Assembly: GCA_009937615.1 (NCBI GenBank)
Contig: JAACFB010000017.1
Span: forward strand, 1 to 59,111
Reading direction: 5' to 3'
From: Gammaproteobacteria bacterium
Lineage (GTDB): Bacteria > Pseudomonadota > Gammaproteobacteria > Steroidobacterales > Woeseiaceae
Length of the DNA stretch: 59,111 bases
Of this stretch, positions 35,331 to 44,022 are shown one piece after another. Every line of letters begins with the position of its first letter. Position 1 is the stretch's first letter. The notes under the pieces were generated by a model, which had not been told where the DNA came from, did not search any database, and saw only the letters and a list, made by a program, of their open reading frames with translations. The translations under genes were made by a program, and so were the position numbers.

Positions 35331-36010
35331 CGAGTGCCCGGCATACTGGAACGGCAAGCCCCAGCTCGCTGCGCCTGGTCCTGACACTCGCAATCGCGGG
35401 TCTGATTTCCGGCGTAGCAATCATCGGTATCTACGAGTCAACGCTGCCGACGATCACTGCAAACAAGGCACGCGAACTGCGCGAAGCCGTATTCAAGGTG
35501 CTGCCCGCGGTCAGCCAGATGCAGGCGCTGGTGCACAGGGACGGCGAACTCGTTGCGGCAGAGGCCGTAGCCAAGGACGAACCGGTTGTCTACGGCGGCT
35601 ACGATGAAAACGGTGGCTTCGTCGGCTACGCGATTCCGGGAGCGGGTCCCGGATTCCAGGACACGATCGGACTGCTTTACGGCTACACGCCGGATCAAAA
35701 ACTGGTTGTCGGCATGGAAGTGCTCGAAAGCCGTGAAACGCCGGGGCTCGGCGACAAGATTTACAAGGATGCCGACTTTGTCGCCGGCTTCAGCGCACTA
35801 TCGATCGAGCCCGAGATCACCGCGGTCAAGAGCGGCACGAAGAGCCAGCCGAACGAGATCGACGCGATCACGGGCGCGACGATTTCCTCCAAAGCTGTCG
35901 TCCGGATCATCAACGAAACCCATGCCGACTGGACACAGCGGCTGCCGCCGCCCGGTGCCGAGCCCCGTCTCACCGAAACCGAGCCCGCCGGGCCGGAGGT
36001 GGAACGATGA
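35327..36010 (+). CDS. rnfG: RnfG, covalently flavinylated membrane subunit
   Basis: 227 residues. One N-terminal membrane helix (LVLTLAIAGLISGVAIIGIYE) anchors a periplasmic domain. The flavinylation motif is AITGATISSKAV, in which the Thr of GAT is the FMN-phosphate attachment site in the family. ETPGLGDKI is also typical. ATG 35327 overlaps the rnfD stop as ATGA. The C-terminus carries a Pro/Glu-rich tail of about 25 residues that does not look functional. Confidence 0.94.
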   Translation: MTSARHTGTASPSSLRLVLTLAIAGLISGVAIIGIYESTLPTITANKARELREAVFKVLPAVSQMQALVHRDGELVAAEAVAKDEPVVYGGYDENGGFVGYAIPGAGPGFQDTIGLLYGYTPDQKLVVGMEVLESRETPGLGDKIYKDADFVAGFSALSIEPEITAVKSGTKSQPNEIDAITGATISSKAVVRIINETHADWTQRLPPPGAEPRLTETEPAGPEVER

Positions 36011-36651
36011 AGAAGAACGAATCCTACGAGGAATTCATCAAGGGAATCTGGCGCGACAACCCGGTGTTCGTGCAGGTTCTCGGGATGTGCCCGATGCTCG
36101 CGGTCACCAATTCCGCAGTCAATGCGATCGCGATGGGATTGGCGACCTTTTTCGTGCTCGTCGGCTCGAGCTTCCTGGTATCGAGCTTTCGCAACTGGAT
36201 TCCCAAGCAAGTCCGAATCTCCTGCTTCATCATTATCATCGCCACGTTCGTCACGGTTGCTGACTACACGCTCCTGGCATTGGTCCCGACAGTGCACAAG
36301 GAACTCGGCGCGTTCATTCCGCTGATCGTTGCGAACTGCATGATCCTGGGCCGGCAGGAAGCGTTCGCCTCCAGGTACCCGACGCGTCTCGCGGTGATGG
36401 ACGCGATGGGCATGGCCAGCGGCTTCATGCTGGCCCTTTTCTCGCTGGGCGCAATCCGCGAGATTCTCGGTGACGGCGCTCTGTTCGGCATGAATCTCTT
36501 CGGCACCAATTTCGAACCCTGGATAATCATGATCCTGCCCCCGGGCGGCTTCCTGACGCTCGGCGTTATCCTGCTGTTCTTTAACTGGTTCAAGTTGAAA
36601 AAGGACGAGTTCCTCGCCGAGGTCGCCGAAGCCGAAAGGAGCAGTCGCTGA
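36007..36651 (+). CDS. rnfE: RnfE, membrane subunit
   Basis: 214 residues with about six membrane helices. LGMCPMLAVTN and VANCMILGRQEAFA carry the two Cys that, with two in RnfA, hold the membrane-embedded Fe-S centre in the Rnf/NQR family. The ATG overlaps the rnfG stop (ATGA). Confidence 0.95.
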   Translation: MKKNESYEEFIKGIWRDNPVFVQVLGMCPMLAVTNSAVNAIAMGLATFFVLVGSSFLVSSFRNWIPKQVRISCFIIIIATFVTVADYTLLALVPTVHKELGAFIPLIVANCMILGRQEAFASRYPTRLAVMDAMGMASGFMLALFSLGAIREILGDGALFGMNLFGTNFEPWIIMILPPGGFLTLGVILLFFNWFKLKKDEFLAEVAEAERSSR

Positions 36652-37229
36652 TGGACAACCTGCTCTGGATCTTCATCAGCGCATTACTGGTCAATAACTT
36701 CGTGCTGACCTACTTTCTCGGGCTGTGCCCGTTCCTCGGCGTGTCCAATTCGCTGGAGACATCGGCGAGGCTCGGGCTGGCAACGACCTTCGTCATGCTC
36801 GTCACGGCCATCTGCGCGTGGGTACTGAATACGTACGTGCTCGTCCATGCGCCGTACCTTCGACTGATCTGCTTCATCGTCGTGATCGCCAGCACCGTGC
36901 AGTTCATCGAAATGTTGATCAAGAAACTGAGCCCGGCGTTGTTCCGGGCCATGGGCATCTTTCTGCCGCTGATCACGACGAACTGCGCGATTCTCGGCCT
37001 CGCAATCTTTGCAACCAACCGCAGTTACGGGTTCTGGGAAGGCATCGTCTATGCACTCGGCGCCGGCATCGGCTTCACGCTGGCGCTTGTCCTGCTCGCG
37101 GGACTGCGTGAGGAATCGGAGCTTTCGAATATCCCGAAACTGATCCGGGGCACCGCGATGAACCTGATCATCGCCGGTGTGCTGTCCATGGCGTTCATGG
37201 GTTTCGCCGGTCTCTTCAGCCCGACCTAG
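36651..37229 (+). CDS. rnfA: RnfA, membrane subunit
   Basis: 192 residues with about six membrane helices, homologous to RnfE in inverted topology. VNNFVLTYFLGLCPFLGVS and LITTNCAILGLA supply the other two Cys of the membrane Fe-S site. The ATG shares a base with the rnfE stop. The order here (B, pseudo-PFOR, C, D, G, E, A) differs from enterobacterial ABCDGE and from clostridial CDGEAB in the inserted gene and the terminal A. Confidence 0.96.
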   Translation: MDNLLWIFISALLVNNFVLTYFLGLCPFLGVSNSLETSARLGLATTFVMLVTAICAWVLNTYVLVHAPYLRLICFIVVIASTVQFIEMLIKKLSPALFRAMGIFLPLITTNCAILGLAIFATNRSYGFWEGIVYALGAGIGFTLALVLLAGLREESELSNIPKLIRGTAMNLIIAGVLSMAFMGFAGLFSPT

Positions 37230-37245
37230 GGGAGTCGCTGCCACA

Positions 37246-37437
37246 ATGTTGACCTACCTGCTTGCCCTGCTCTCCGTCGTCGGCCTGTGCGTGTTCTGGG
37301 CGGTCTTCCAGCTGTGGCTGTCGAAACACGATCCCGGCGTCGAAAAGCGGTCGCTGAAGTGCGGCGCATGTGCTTGCGAGGATGACTGCGAGGACACCGC
37401 AAACCGTCGGGTGCGCGGGGAACCTACCGCGACCTGA
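37246..37437 (+). CDS. NqrM-like small Cys-rich membrane protein
   Basis: 63 residues: one N-terminal membrane helix (LLALLSVVGLCVFWAVF) then a short tail with four closely spaced Cys (KCGACACEDDC) and a basic end. This layout resembles NqrM (DUF539), which is needed to insert iron in the NqrD/E site of Na+-NQR; the related RnfA/E site is encoded directly upstream. The gene is 16 nt after rnfA, with GGGAG before the ATG. The Cys spacing is tighter than I recall for NqrM, so the link is a hypothesis from topology, Cys content and position. Confidence 0.65.
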   Translation: MLTYLLALLSVVGLCVFWAVFQLWLSKHDPGVEKRSLKCGACACEDDCEDTANRRVRGEPTAT

Positions 37438-37566
37438 GACCCGCGCCGGCCTCCGTTCGCCTGATAGTTCAGCGCTGTCTTTGAAGAGCCGCTGGCTAAT
37501 TCAAGCAAGTGTCGGTTAGCGCCGGCTTCCTGGCCCAGTGCGCTCCTGTAACCGGCCGGCAGTCCA

Positions 37567-37896
37567 CTAGATGTCTTCCCAGCAGATGAACACCGGATCG
37601 CTGACCAGCGAAAAGACATGCTTGTGGGCCATCTCCGCCGGCCTTTCTCGTCGATAGATATACTCGACCGAGCGATCGCACTGCTCCTGATCCCGGAACG
37701 ACATCACGAAAAAGTACTCGTGGTCGCGCTCGTCGTCGGTATCCATGACCGGATGGCGCTGGCGCCGCCCGATTGGCCCGGTCGACTTGATCAGATCGAG
37801 CTTTTCCAGGTGCAGCGTGAACTCGTCGAGTCCCCGTTGAAAATCGTCTATCAGCACGTCGGGCTTGAGATTGAAGCATGACAGCATATGAAACAT
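37567..37896 (-). CDS. Small conserved protein, DUF6614-like
   Basis: 109 residues from ATG 37896 (MFHMLSCFNLKP). The repeated alpha/beta pattern, with conserved-looking GPIGRRQ, MDTDDERDHEYFFVMSF and DREQCD-like QEQCDRS, resembles the DUF6614 / dimeric alpha-beta-barrel type. Function is not known to me. The start lies two bases after the stop of the MOSC gene, so the pair is one transcription unit. Confidence 0.65.
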   Translation of the reverse strand: MFHMLSCFNLKPDVLIDDFQRGLDEFTLHLEKLDLIKSTGPIGRRQRHPVMDTDDERDHEYFFVMSFRDQEQCDRSVEYIYRRERPAEMAHKHVFSLVSDPVFICWEDI

Positions 37897-37898
37897 GA

Positions 37899-38483
37899 TC
37901 AATCCGGAGAGCGCACGAGCCAAGCTGGTGTTTCGTAAATCTCTACCGTGATGTCGTCACCCGCACTGATGCTGCCGGCCACTTCGACGACGCCGACGAT
38001 ACCGCGCGTGAGTTTTGCGGCGTGAGAGAATGCTGTCGACGAAATCTCCTTGCCCGAGCAGGTACTGAAGTCGGCGGCAATATTCTTGCCCATGTCGTGG
38101 CACGGAGGATTGTACTCTTCGACCATCAGCTCCGCCCCGGAGGGGAATTTAAGCAGCGTCCCCTTGGGCAGACGTGACAGTTCGCCGATTCCTTCCAAAC
38201 AGAGATTTGCGCCCAACCTTGCAGCAGTCAATGGCGTGCTCAGGTCCATGGCTTTCTGTATTTCGGCGAGTTCCTCGACAGAGACTGCGGACCACTGGCG
38301 CTCATTGCGGCGGACGGTCCCTTCCGGCTGCTTGTCTCCGGCCCAGGCCGTTCGCGAATACGACCGATGACGGTCGCCGACGACACCATCCAAGTCGACC
38401 TGGATCGTTGCTCGCTCGTCTTTGCTCAAATCGTCATTCGATCCTGCGTGCACGGATACAACCCTTGCCTTCAGTGCCTTCAT
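37899..38483 (-). CDS. MOSC-domain protein
   Basis: 194 residues from ATG 38483 (MKALKARVVSVHAGS). Recognisable MOSC features are GDRHRSY near the start, LGANLCLEGIGE, and NPPCHDMGKNI with the Cys expected to hold a sulfur or molybdenum ligand. GIVGVVEVAGSI near the C-terminus is also typical. MOSC domains carry out sulfur transfer or molybdenum-cofactor-dependent reductions; the partner here is unknown. It is divergent from the first FAD oxidase gene. Confidence 0.82.
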   Translation of the reverse strand: MKALKARVVSVHAGSNDDLSKDERATIQVDLDGVVGDRHRSYSRTAWAGDKQPEGTVRRNERQWSAVSVEELAEIQKAMDLSTPLTAARLGANLCLEGIGELSRLPKGTLLKFPSGAELMVEEYNPPCHDMGKNIAADFSTCSGKEISSTAFSHAAKLTRGIVGVVEVAGSISAGDDITVEIYETPAWLVRSPD

Positions 38484-38822
38484 GATGAACCTGGTGATAC
38501 AGCCAACCCCGGAAGCCAATCTGCAATGCGATCATGGCGCGTGTCAACCGGCATGAGAATTCACGGACACGTGGCCAGGTTGTACAATCGAACCTCAAGG
38601 TCCTGAAAAGGCCGCCGCAAAGAATCGTGCAGTGGGTTCATCCTTTGGTCACCAGACATGACGTCGCCCGAGCTCGCGAAGCCCTGTGTCTTTTCCGGCA
38701 GCCAATCGTCGCTCGCCTGCCAGTTTATTTCTGCGTGGTTTACGCCAGTCGAGGAATGCCCGGGGCAGGAACCAGCCCGGCGCACCGACCAGGCGTGAAA
38801 CAGAAGCACTGACGCCGATACC
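38484..38822. other. Divergent intergenic region, no gene seen
   Basis: 339 nt between the MOSC gene and the first FAD oxidase. I see no convincing coding frame on either strand. It contains a short symmetric TTGTACAA at 38580-38587, which could be part of a promoter or operator but is too short to argue for. The oxidase begins at GTG 38823. Confidence 0.35.
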
Positions 38823-40091
38823 GTGACAGAGCACACTGGCTCCTACTACGCGGCTACCGTCAACAAGGCGACGGACTATCCACCGTTGATCGGTGATCAG
38901 TCTGCCGATGTGTGCGTCATCGGCGCAGGATTCACCGGAATCTCGACCGCCCTGCACCTTGCAGAACGCGGCTACGACGTGCAGGTGGTCGAAGCCAACC
39001 GGGTCGGCTGGGGCGCTTCGGGCCGCAACGGCGGCCAGCTGATTGGCGGTATTTCGGGCGAGCAAAAAGTCGCGAACCATCACAAACGTGATGTTGAAGA
39101 CCTGTTCGGCGAGCTGCGCTGGGCCGGGCACGCCATTGTCCGCGAGCGGATTCAGACCTACGCCATCGACTGCGACCTCAAGTACGGGTACCTCGACGTC
39201 GCGATAAAAAAGCGGCACCTGCGGGAATTCGAGGCGGACTGCCGGCGCCTCGAAAAGTCGGGTTTTCCGCATGAATTCAGGATGTTATCGAAGAGTGAGA
39301 CGAGCGAGACCATCGGTACGGATGCCTACCTCGGCGCGCTTCTCAACATGGGCAACGGGCATCTGCACCCGTTGAACCTGTGTGTCGGCGAAGCCCGCGC
39401 CGCCGAATCGCTAGGGGCAAGTATTTACGAACAATCGCCGGTACTCGATATCGAAAAAGGCCACCGGGCGAAGGTTGTAACCGAGCGCGGTTCGGTGACG
39501 GCGGACTTTGTCGTTATCGCCGGCAATGCTTATCACGCGCTAGAACGACAACTACGCGGCATCATGTTCCCGGTGAAGAGCTTCATCATTGCGACGGAGC
39601 CGCTACCGGAAAATGTTGTTGCACAAATCAATCCGCGGGACCTTGCCGTTTGCGACCCGAACTTCCTTCTCCAGTACTTTCGTCTTAGTGCGGACAAACG
39701 CCTGCTGTTCGGTGCTCGTTTCAATTATTTCGGCGAGGACCCCGCGGTCATTCGAAAATCACACAGGAAGAAGATGGCGCGGATCTATCCACAGTTAGCG
39801 GATGCCCGGATCGACTATGCGTGGGGAGGCACGATCGGCGTCCCGATCAACAGAGTCCCGCAGCTCGGCAGAATTTCCCCCAACGTCTTTTATTGCCAGG
39901 GCTACTCCGGTCATGGCGTCAACGTGACACATCTCGCCGGACAGATAATGGCGGACGTCGTTGCCGGAACGGCGGAGCGCTTCGATCTTTTCGCCAGCGT
40001 GAAGCCCTTGGTCATGCCCGGCGCGCATTTGCTGTGGAAGCCAATGGTCGCGCTCGGGATTTTGTACTACCAGGTCAAGGATCGCCTGTAA
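38823..40091 (+). CDS. FAD-dependent oxidoreductase (PuuB/DAO-like), paralogue 1
   Basis: 422 residues of the D-amino-acid-oxidase-like flavoprotein family, close in layout to gamma-glutamylputrescine oxidase PuuB. It opens HTGSYYAAT, then has the FAD Rossmann motif VIGAGFTGISTAL, the GWGASGRNGGQ loop and, near the C-terminus, YAWGGTIGVP and FYCQGYSGHGV. Start is GTG at 38823. Substrates are probably amines; it is a paralogue of the gene at 40897, from a tandem duplication. Paired here with a PuuC-like aldehyde dehydrogenase (42196-43689, opposite strand). Confidence 0.86.
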   Translation: MTEHTGSYYAATVNKATDYPPLIGDQSADVCVIGAGFTGISTALHLAERGYDVQVVEANRVGWGASGRNGGQLIGGISGEQKVANHHKRDVEDLFGELRWAGHAIVRERIQTYAIDCDLKYGYLDVAIKKRHLREFEADCRRLEKSGFPHEFRMLSKSETSETIGTDAYLGALLNMGNGHLHPLNLCVGEARAAESLGASIYEQSPVLDIEKGHRAKVVTERGSVTADFVVIAGNAYHALERQLRGIMFPVKSFIIATEPLPENVVAQINPRDLAVCDPNFLLQYFRLSADKRLLFGARFNYFGEDPAVIRKSHRKKMARIYPQLADARIDYAWGGTIGVPINRVPQLGRISPNVFYCQGYSGHGVNVTHLAGQIMADVVAGTAERFDLFASVKPLVMPGAHLLWKPMVALGILYYQVKDRL

Positions 40092-40277
40092 CGCCATTTC
40101 AGGTCGTGTTCTGCAGCACGCGTCGCCGAAGCGCCGATTCCGCCCTCGGCTTCTGGAGACCCCGAATAGAGATCAACCGTCGCTGAGGTTCGATTCCCGC
40201 ATGCCGACACCGTTTCTTCCGCGCCAGGAGAACGGCATATACTGGGCCTGTTCCCCCTAATCGAGGAGGTTTGATAA

Positions 40278-40679
40278 ATGCTGAGCGGACATTGCGAATG
40301 CGGCCGGATCCGCTACCAGGTCGACACCGGGATCAAGGATTTCAGTCATTGCCATTGCTCGCAGTGCCGAAGGCTGCACGGCGCGGCTTACGCAACCTTT
40401 GCCGGGGTGGCCCGGGACGATTTTCGCTACCTGAGCGGCGAATCCGATATCAGTGTGTACGCCTCATCGGAACGCAACGACAGGGTGTTTTGTTCGAATT
40501 GCGGCTCCGCGATCCTTTGCGCGCCCAAAGACGAACCGGATGCGCTGTACCTCAGTATGAGCACCGTTGAAGGAAACCCGCCGAGACCGGCCGCCTATCA
40601 CGCGTACGTCGGCTCGAAAGCCGAGTGGCATGAAATCACCGACGTGCTCGAGCAGTTTGATACATTGCCACCGGACTGA
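40278..40679 (+). CDS. GFA-family (glutathione-dependent formaldehyde-activating-like) protein
   Basis: 133 residues. Zinc-binding Cys motifs: CECGRIRY, HCHCSQCRRLHG and FCSNCGS. The family is named after Gfa, which links glutathione and formaldehyde, but most members have unproven function. A strong GAGGAGG ribosome-binding site precedes the ATG. It follows the first FAD oxidase by 186 nt and shares a base with the next tiny gene. Confidence 0.88.
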   Translation: MLSGHCECGRIRYQVDTGIKDFSHCHCSQCRRLHGAAYATFAGVARDDFRYLSGESDISVYASSERNDRVFCSNCGSAILCAPKDEPDALYLSMSTVEGNPPRPAAYHAYVGSKAEWHEITDVLEQFDTLPPD

Positions 40680-40900
40680 TGATTGATCTCACAACACTCA
40701 TTGTCGGCGGCACAACTTTGGTGACCGGGATCTGCCTGGCTTCGTTCGGCAATGCCCGGGCATCTGCCGGCCACGAGTCACTGCCGGGCTCACGGACCGG
40801 ACTCCGGATCGATCACGTCGTCGCGTTCGTGCTCATTCTGTTCATCGGCTGCGGCGCATTCGCTGTTCCGCGAACAGCCCCTGGTAGGCAGCACTTATGA
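40679..40900 (+). CDS. Tiny membrane protein of unknown function
   Basis: 73 residues with two hydrophobic stretches (LIVGGTTLVTGICLASF and VVAFVLILFIGCGAFAV). No family recognised. It overlaps the GFA stop (TGATG) and the next FAD oxidase start (ATGA), so position argues that it is translated. It could be a membrane anchor or a coupling peptide for its neighbours. Confidence 0.6.
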   Translation: MIDLTTLIVGGTTLVTGICLASFGNARASAGHESLPGSRTGLRIDHVVAFVLILFIGCGAFAVPRTAPGRQHL

Positions 40901-42186
40901 TAACCGGCTACCAGAAACAGGAGCACACCGGCTCCTATTACGCAGCTACGGCAAACGAAATTACCGACTACCCGGTGCTTGAGGGCGCTCATTCTGTGGA
41001 TGTCTGCATAGTGGGCGCCGGCTTCACCGGCGTTGCCACCGCGCTGACACTGGCCGAGCGAGGCTACTCCGTTGCGCTCGTCGAGGCCAACCGGGTCGGC
41101 TGGGGCGCGTCCGGCCGGAACGGCGGACAGATCATCAACGGCATGAGCGGCTTGAAAAAACTCCGTGCGCGGTATGGCGAAAGCATCGCCGACACGGTGT
41201 GGTCGCTCCGCTGGCGCGGCAACGACATCATTCACGACCGCGTTGAACAGTACGACATCCGCTGCGACCTGAAGAATGGCTACGCCGAGGTCGCACCGAA
41301 GCCTCGACAGGTCGGCTACTTCGAAGAGACTGCCCGTGAGCTGGAGCGGCTGGATTTCCCCTACCGGTATGAAGTCTGGGATCGCGAAAAGACTCGGGCG
41401 ATGCTGGGCACCGATGCGTTTCACGGTGGATTCATTTGTTACCGTGACGGCCATCTGCATCCCCTCAATCTATGCATCGGCGAAGCGCGCGCTGCGGTCA
41501 ATCTCGGCGCACGGATTTTTGAGCAGTCGCCGGTCACCGCCATAGAGCACGGCGCGCGTCCGAGAGTAAGAACTGCCGATGGCCACGTCGAGGCTGATGC
41601 GGTCGTTCTGGCAGGCAATGCCTACAGCCGCCTCGAACCAAAACATCTGTCGAACCTGGTCTTTCCGGCCGGCAGCTACATCATCGGCACCGAACCCTTG
41701 CCCGACGCGGTCGTCAATGAGATCAACCCGCTGGACATCGCCGTCTGCGACGTGAACGCGGTTGTCGATTACTACCGCCTGTCCGCGGACAAACGCCTTC
41801 TGTACGGTGGCGCCTGCAACTACTCGGGCCGGGACCCAGCCAGTATCAAATCCTACATTCTGCCCAGAATGCTCAAGGTGTACCCGCAGCTGAAGGATGT
41901 CCGTATCGATTACGAATGGGGCGGCAAGATCGGTATCGTCCTGAACCGGGTTCCGGCCGTCGGGCGAATCGGAAAGAACGTTTATTACTGCCAGGGCTAC
42001 TCGGGCCACGGCGTATGCGCGACGCATGTCATGGGCGAAATCATGGCCGATGCCGTTGGCGGCACGCTGGAGCGTTTCGACCTGTTCGCCGGCCTGAAAC
42101 CGATCCGCATCCCCGGAACCCAATGGCTGGGAAACCAGATTATCGCCCTCGGCATGATGTATTACAGGATCAAGGATCTCCTGTAA
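40897..42186 (+). CDS. FAD-dependent oxidoreductase (PuuB/DAO-like), paralogue 2
   Basis: 429 residues, paralogous with the gene at 38823: EHTGSYYAAT, VGAGFTGVATAL, GWGASGRNGGQ, GKIGIVLNRVP and YYCQGYSGHGV are shared nearly in register. Differences cluster in the substrate half, for example NAVVDYYRLSADKRLLYGGA here against NFLLQYFRLSADKRLLFGAR there, suggesting different amine substrates. It lies in ATGA overlap with the tiny membrane protein gene and is convergent with the aldehyde dehydrogenase, ten bases away. Confidence 0.88.
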   Translation: MITGYQKQEHTGSYYAATANEITDYPVLEGAHSVDVCIVGAGFTGVATALTLAERGYSVALVEANRVGWGASGRNGGQIINGMSGLKKLRARYGESIADTVWSLRWRGNDIIHDRVEQYDIRCDLKNGYAEVAPKPRQVGYFEETARELERLDFPYRYEVWDREKTRAMLGTDAFHGGFICYRDGHLHPLNLCIGEARAAVNLGARIFEQSPVTAIEHGARPRVRTADGHVEADAVVLAGNAYSRLEPKHLSNLVFPAGSYIIGTEPLPDAVVNEINPLDIAVCDVNAVVDYYRLSADKRLLYGGACNYSGRDPASIKSYILPRMLKVYPQLKDVRIDYEWGGKIGIVLNRVPAVGRIGKNVYYCQGYSGHGVCATHVMGEIMADAVGGTLERFDLFAGLKPIRIPGTQWLGNQIIALGMMYYRIKDLL

Positions 42187-42195
42187 GGTCGGCCG

Positions 42196-43689
42196 TCAGT
42201 CGAATTCGATCCACGTGGTCTTGAGCTCGGTGTAATCGTCGAAGGCATGCATCGACTTGTCGCGGCCGTTACCGCTTTGTTTGAAACCGCCGAATGGAAC
42301 CGTTATATCCCCGCCGAAGTAGTTATTAATTCCCATCGTGCCAACGCGAACCGCGGCGGCGACCCTGTGCGCCGTATTGATATTGTTGCTCCAGACGGCA
42401 CCGGCAAGGCCGTAAATCGAGTCATTGGCGATCGCAACCGCTTCTTCGGCATCCCTGAAGCCGATGACCGACATGACGGGCCCGAAGATTTCTTCCCGGG
42501 CTATGCGCATGCCATTATCGACGGCGTCGAAGACAGTGGGCTCGTAATAACAGCCGCCCGTGTCTGCCAGCACCTGCGTTCCGCCGGCCGCGAGTGAGGC
42601 ACCCTCCTCGCGCCCGATCGCAACGTAGTCGGCGACGGTCTTCAGCTGCGCGGCGTCGATCATCGGACCCATCGCGGTCGACGGATCCAGCGGATCGCCA
42701 GGCATCCAGTCACGGCTCTTCGCAACGACCATCTCAACGAATTTTTCCCGAATACTCTCTTCGACAATGAGCCGGGTACCTGCCGTGCAGGTCTGCCCAC
42801 CGTTATAGAACACCGCGACCGCAGCCATCACGGCAGCTTTGTCCAGGTTCGCGTCCGCGAACACGATGTTAGGACTCTTGCCTCCCAGCTCGAGAAAGGT
42901 TCGCTTCAGGTTGGATTCGCCCGAATAGCGCATCAACTGCTTGCCGACCTCTGTGGAGCCTGTAAACGTGAGGCCGTCGATGCCATCGTGGAGCGCAAGA
43001 TGCCGTCCGAGGCTGCCACCCGGACCGGGCAGCACCTGCAGGACGCCGTCCGGCAGACCGGCCTCGCTCGCGAGGCCCGCGATACGGAGGGCGGAAAGCG
43101 GCGTGTTCGAAGCCGGCTTCAGAATCACCGAGTTCCCGGTTGCCAGCGACGGCGCGAGCTTCCAGGCAGTTGTCGACAGCGGGAAATTCCACGGGACGAT
43201 CGCGGCGACCACACCGAGCGGGAGGCGCTGCACGAGTGCCAGGCAGTCGGCCGGTGTCGGCGAGATCTGGTCATAGACCTTGTCGATCGCTTCGCCGCTC
43301 CAGCGGATCGTGCGCACGGCCGACGGTACGTCGACACCTGTCGTGTCGGCGATCGGCTTGCCGACATCCAGAGACTCGAGCAACGCGATTTCTTCTGCGT
43401 GGTCCTCGATCAGTTCCGCCCAGCGGACGAGAACCATCTTGCGATCGGCGGGCGCCATGTCCGCCCAGATACCGCTCTCGAATGCGCGACGGGCAATATC
43501 CACGGCGTAATCGGCATCTTCAATGCCGCAGTTCGCCACGTCGATAAGCCTGCGGCCGTCTGCCGGGTTCAGCGTCGCTCGCGTTTCCCCGGCCAGCGCC
43601 TCACGATACTGGCCGTTGATAAATGCGCGCCCCTCTATGTCGAGCGCGTCCGCCAATGAGTGCCAGTCTTGCCTGGTTCTGTCCAGCAT
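42196..43689 (-). CDS. NAD(P)-dependent aldehyde dehydrogenase (PuuC-like)
   Basis: 497 residues, full-length ALDH. VPWNFPLS, FTGSTEVGKQ, FLELGGKSPN (catalytic Glu) and NGGQTCTAGTR (catalytic Cys) are all present, and FGGFKQSGNGRDKS near the end matches the gamma-glutamyl-gamma-aminobutyraldehyde dehydrogenase group. The ATG at 43689 has GGAGG 8 nt upstream; a TTG six bases earlier is less likely. It likely oxidises the aldehyde released by one of the flavin oxidases just to its left. Confidence 0.9.
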   Translation of the reverse strand: MLDRTRQDWHSLADALDIEGRAFINGQYREALAGETRATLNPADGRRLIDVANCGIEDADYAVDIARRAFESGIWADMAPADRKMVLVRWAELIEDHAEEIALLESLDVGKPIADTTGVDVPSAVRTIRWSGEAIDKVYDQISPTPADCLALVQRLPLGVVAAIVPWNFPLSTTAWKLAPSLATGNSVILKPASNTPLSALRIAGLASEAGLPDGVLQVLPGPGGSLGRHLALHDGIDGLTFTGSTEVGKQLMRYSGESNLKRTFLELGGKSPNIVFADANLDKAAVMAAVAVFYNGGQTCTAGTRLIVEESIREKFVEMVVAKSRDWMPGDPLDPSTAMGPMIDAAQLKTVADYVAIGREEGASLAAGGTQVLADTGGCYYEPTVFDAVDNGMRIAREEIFGPVMSVIGFRDAEEAVAIANDSIYGLAGAVWSNNINTAHRVAAAVRVGTMGINNYFGGDITVPFGGFKQSGNGRDKSMHAFDDYTELKTTWIEFD

Positions 43690-44022
43690 TGCCAATGCCT
43701 CCGAAATGTCTTGGTCCGGTTCATTATCCTATACCAATTTGCCACTATCTCATCGAGCCCGGCTTTGCGGTCCCGGGCCGGGCAGTGACGATTGCCGCGG
43801 CTTCGTTGCATCCGGGTGACTGAGAGCTTTGACCCTGCGCTGCGTTAAATCAGCTCTGAAGCGGCCATCACTGCGGTCAGGCTCAGCCCCCTGACGTATC
43901 CCTGCTTACCCGATTCAAACACCGCGTTTTTCCGGCAACCGGCAAATTTGCCCACCAGTCAGTTAAGCGGACATCCGGATCGATCGCGCCGGCAAGCGCT
44001 CGGTAACGGCGTGCGGCAACCG
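43690..44022. other. Intergenic region, no gene seen
   Basis: 333 nt between the aldehyde dehydrogenase start and the histidine phosphatase stop. I find no plausible frame and no good hairpin-plus-T terminator. It should hold the dehydrogenase promoter; I cannot place it. Confidence 0.35.

Noticed and set aside
34199..36010. A 603-codon plus-strand open frame running through rnfD and into rnfG
   Set aside because: The first part is a shadow of rnfC and rnfD in another frame with Arg-rich, repetitive composition. Only the part from 35327, which is RnfG, is real.
32971..37229. Na+-translocating NQR instead of Rnf
   Set aside because: RnfB and the two 4Fe-4S motifs of RnfC are present, while NqrA- and NqrF-type sequences are absent.
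38580..38587. TTGTACAA as an operator for the divergent MOSC and oxidase genes
   Set aside because: Eight bases with no second copy; expected by chance in a window of this size.
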